A DNA stretch of 6,490 bases, taken from NCBI GenBank assembly GCA_958451705.1, contig CAUDRD010000092.1:1-6490 (forward strand), in the 5' to 3' direction. The translations under genes and the position numbers were made by a program. The stretch is from an uncultured Oscillospiraceae bacterium. GTDB taxonomy: Bacteria; Bacillota; Clostridia; Oscillospirales; Acutalibacteraceae. Below, piece after piece: positions 5,713-6,490 of the stretch; the stretch's first letter is position 1, and the number at the start of each line of letters is the position of its first letter. The notes beneath the pieces were generated by a model. That model made no database searches and had not been told where the DNA came from. It saw only the letters and a list, made by a program, of their open reading frames with translations.

Positions 5713-6490
5713 ATGTTTGTTTCAGATTGTTTAAATGTAAACGCAAAAGGTCATTTGGAAATAGGAGGCTGTGATACAATAGATTTGGCCAAAAAGTACG
5801 GTACGCCCCTTTATGTTGTTGACGAAAACGAAATAAGAAAAAACTGCCGTGCTTTTGTAAAATCTATTGAGGATAATTATGGCGGTCACGGAACCGTAGC
5901 TTATGCCAGCAAGGCATTTTCCTGCATGGAGATGTACAGAATCTGCAAACAGGAAAACATGAGCATTGATACAGTTTCTGCCGGCGAAATATATACAGCT
6001 CTTAAAGCAGGATTTCCGGCAGAGCGTATTTATTTCCACGGAAATAATAAGACTTTATCAGAGATAGAATTCGCCCTTGAAAACAATGTTGGCAGAATCG
6101 TAGTTGATAACCTTACAGAGCTTGAAACCATTGAAAAGGTTGCTGAAGAAAAAAATATCACTGCCAAAATCATGTTCCGCATTAAGCCAGGTATTGATGC
6201 ACATACTCACAGCTTTATCAGAACCGGACAGATTGATTCTAAATTCGGACTTGCTCTTGAAAACGGTGAAGCAATGGTTGGTGTCAAAAAGGCGCTTGAA
6301 TTAAAAAATGTAGAGCTTTGTGGTCTTCACTGCCATATCGGTTCACAGATTTTTGATATTTCTCCCTTCGAGCTTGCGGCAGAAGTTATGATGGACTTTA
6401 TTGCAAAAATCAAGGAAGAAACAGGAGCCGAAATTAAAGAGCTTAACCTTGGCGGCGGTTTCGGAATTAAGTATACCTGTGAAGATAAGC
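5713..6490 (+). CDS. lysA: Diaminopimelate decarboxylase, N-terminal 259 residues (runs off the window)
   Basis: LysA is a PLP enzyme that decarboxylates meso-diaminopimelate to lysine, the last step of lysine synthesis; its substrate is also a peptidoglycan precursor. It is a fold-type III decarboxylase with an alanine-racemase-like barrel. Visible signatures are YASKAF with the PLP-binding Lys at K67, DTVSAGE (86-92), HGNNK (109-113), VDN (131-133), PGIDAHTH (159-166), TGQIDSKFG (171-179), HCHIGSQ (206-212) and the phosphate-binding GGGFG (247-251). The DSKFG and HTH segments favour LysA over ornithine or arginine decarboxylases. About 160 C-terminal residues, including the second substrate-binding part, lie outside the window. 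The ATG is six bases after a perfect AGGAGG (5701-5706). The gap to engB is only 18 bases, too short for a lysine riboswitch or T-box, so control must come from the lon promoter or from inside engB. No frameshift or unusual residue is seen in the part present. Confidence 0.95.
   Translation, partial: MFVSDCLNVNAKGHLEIGGCDTIDLAKKYGTPLYVVDENEIRKNCRAFVKSIEDNYGGHGTVAYASKAFSCMEMYRICKQENMSIDTVSAGEIYTALKAGFPAERIYFHGNNKTLSEIEFALENNVGRIVVDNLTELETIEKVAEEKNITAKIMFRIKPGIDAHTHSFIRTGQIDSKFGLALENGEAMVGVKKALELKNVELCGLHCHIGSQIFDISPFELAAEVMMDFIAKIKEETGAEIKELNLGGGFGIKYTCEDK

Noticed and set aside
5731..6304. Minus-strand frame at 5731-6039 and plus-strand frame at 6104-6304
   Set aside because: Both lie inside lysA, whose frame carries every expected decarboxylase motif.

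Overview
The window looks like ordinary chromosome of an AT-rich, endospore-forming Gram-positive bacterium of the class Clostridia. A relative of the Oscillospiraceae/Ruminococcaceae is my guess from gene order, not something the sequence proves. The evidence is a PASTA-domain kinase tail followed by rsgA and thiN, a SpoVM-type spore-coat micro-protein, strong Shine-Dalgarno sites of the AGGAGG/GAGGTGA type, and a lon-engB pair as in Bacillus. All genes are on the + strand. I see no mobile element, CRISPR array, tRNA or rRNA.

Region 1 (1-2442) is the end of one transcription unit. It holds the C-terminus of a PrkC-like Ser/Thr kinase, the ribosome-assembly GTPase RsgA (ATGA overlap), thiamine pyrophosphokinase ThiN (7-base overlap), and two very small genes: a 49-residue hydrophobic protein of unknown function (2161-2310) and a 30-residue SpoVM homologue (2326-2418). 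This is the Bacillus subtilis order prkC-cpgA-rpe-thiN-spoVM, except that rpe is missing and a small membrane-protein gene has been added before spoVM. A strong intrinsic terminator (2443-2477) closes the unit.

Region 2 (2478-2619) is an intergenic control segment. It has a perfect 9-bp inverted repeat (2507-2541), a near-consensus sigma-A promoter with a 17-bp spacer (2545-2573), and a GAGGTGA ribosome-binding site that places the lon start at GTG 2620 rather than at an upstream TTG.

Region 3 (2620-6490) is a second likely operon: the ATP-dependent protease LonA (817 aa, with an unusual cysteine-containing C-terminal tail), the ribosome-assembly GTPase EngB/YsxC, and diaminopimelate decarboxylase LysA, which is cut by the window end. 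Gaps of 27 and 18 bases with no terminator suggest co-transcription.

Together the genes cover cell-wall sensing and signalling (PrkC), assembly of both ribosomal subunits (RsgA for 30S, EngB for 50S), thiamine cofactor supply, spore-coat anchoring (SpoVM), protein quality control (Lon) and lysine/peptidoglycan precursor metabolism (LysA). I found no convincing new multi-gene system. The item most worth following is the unrecognised 49-residue membrane protein apparently co-translated with spoVM.
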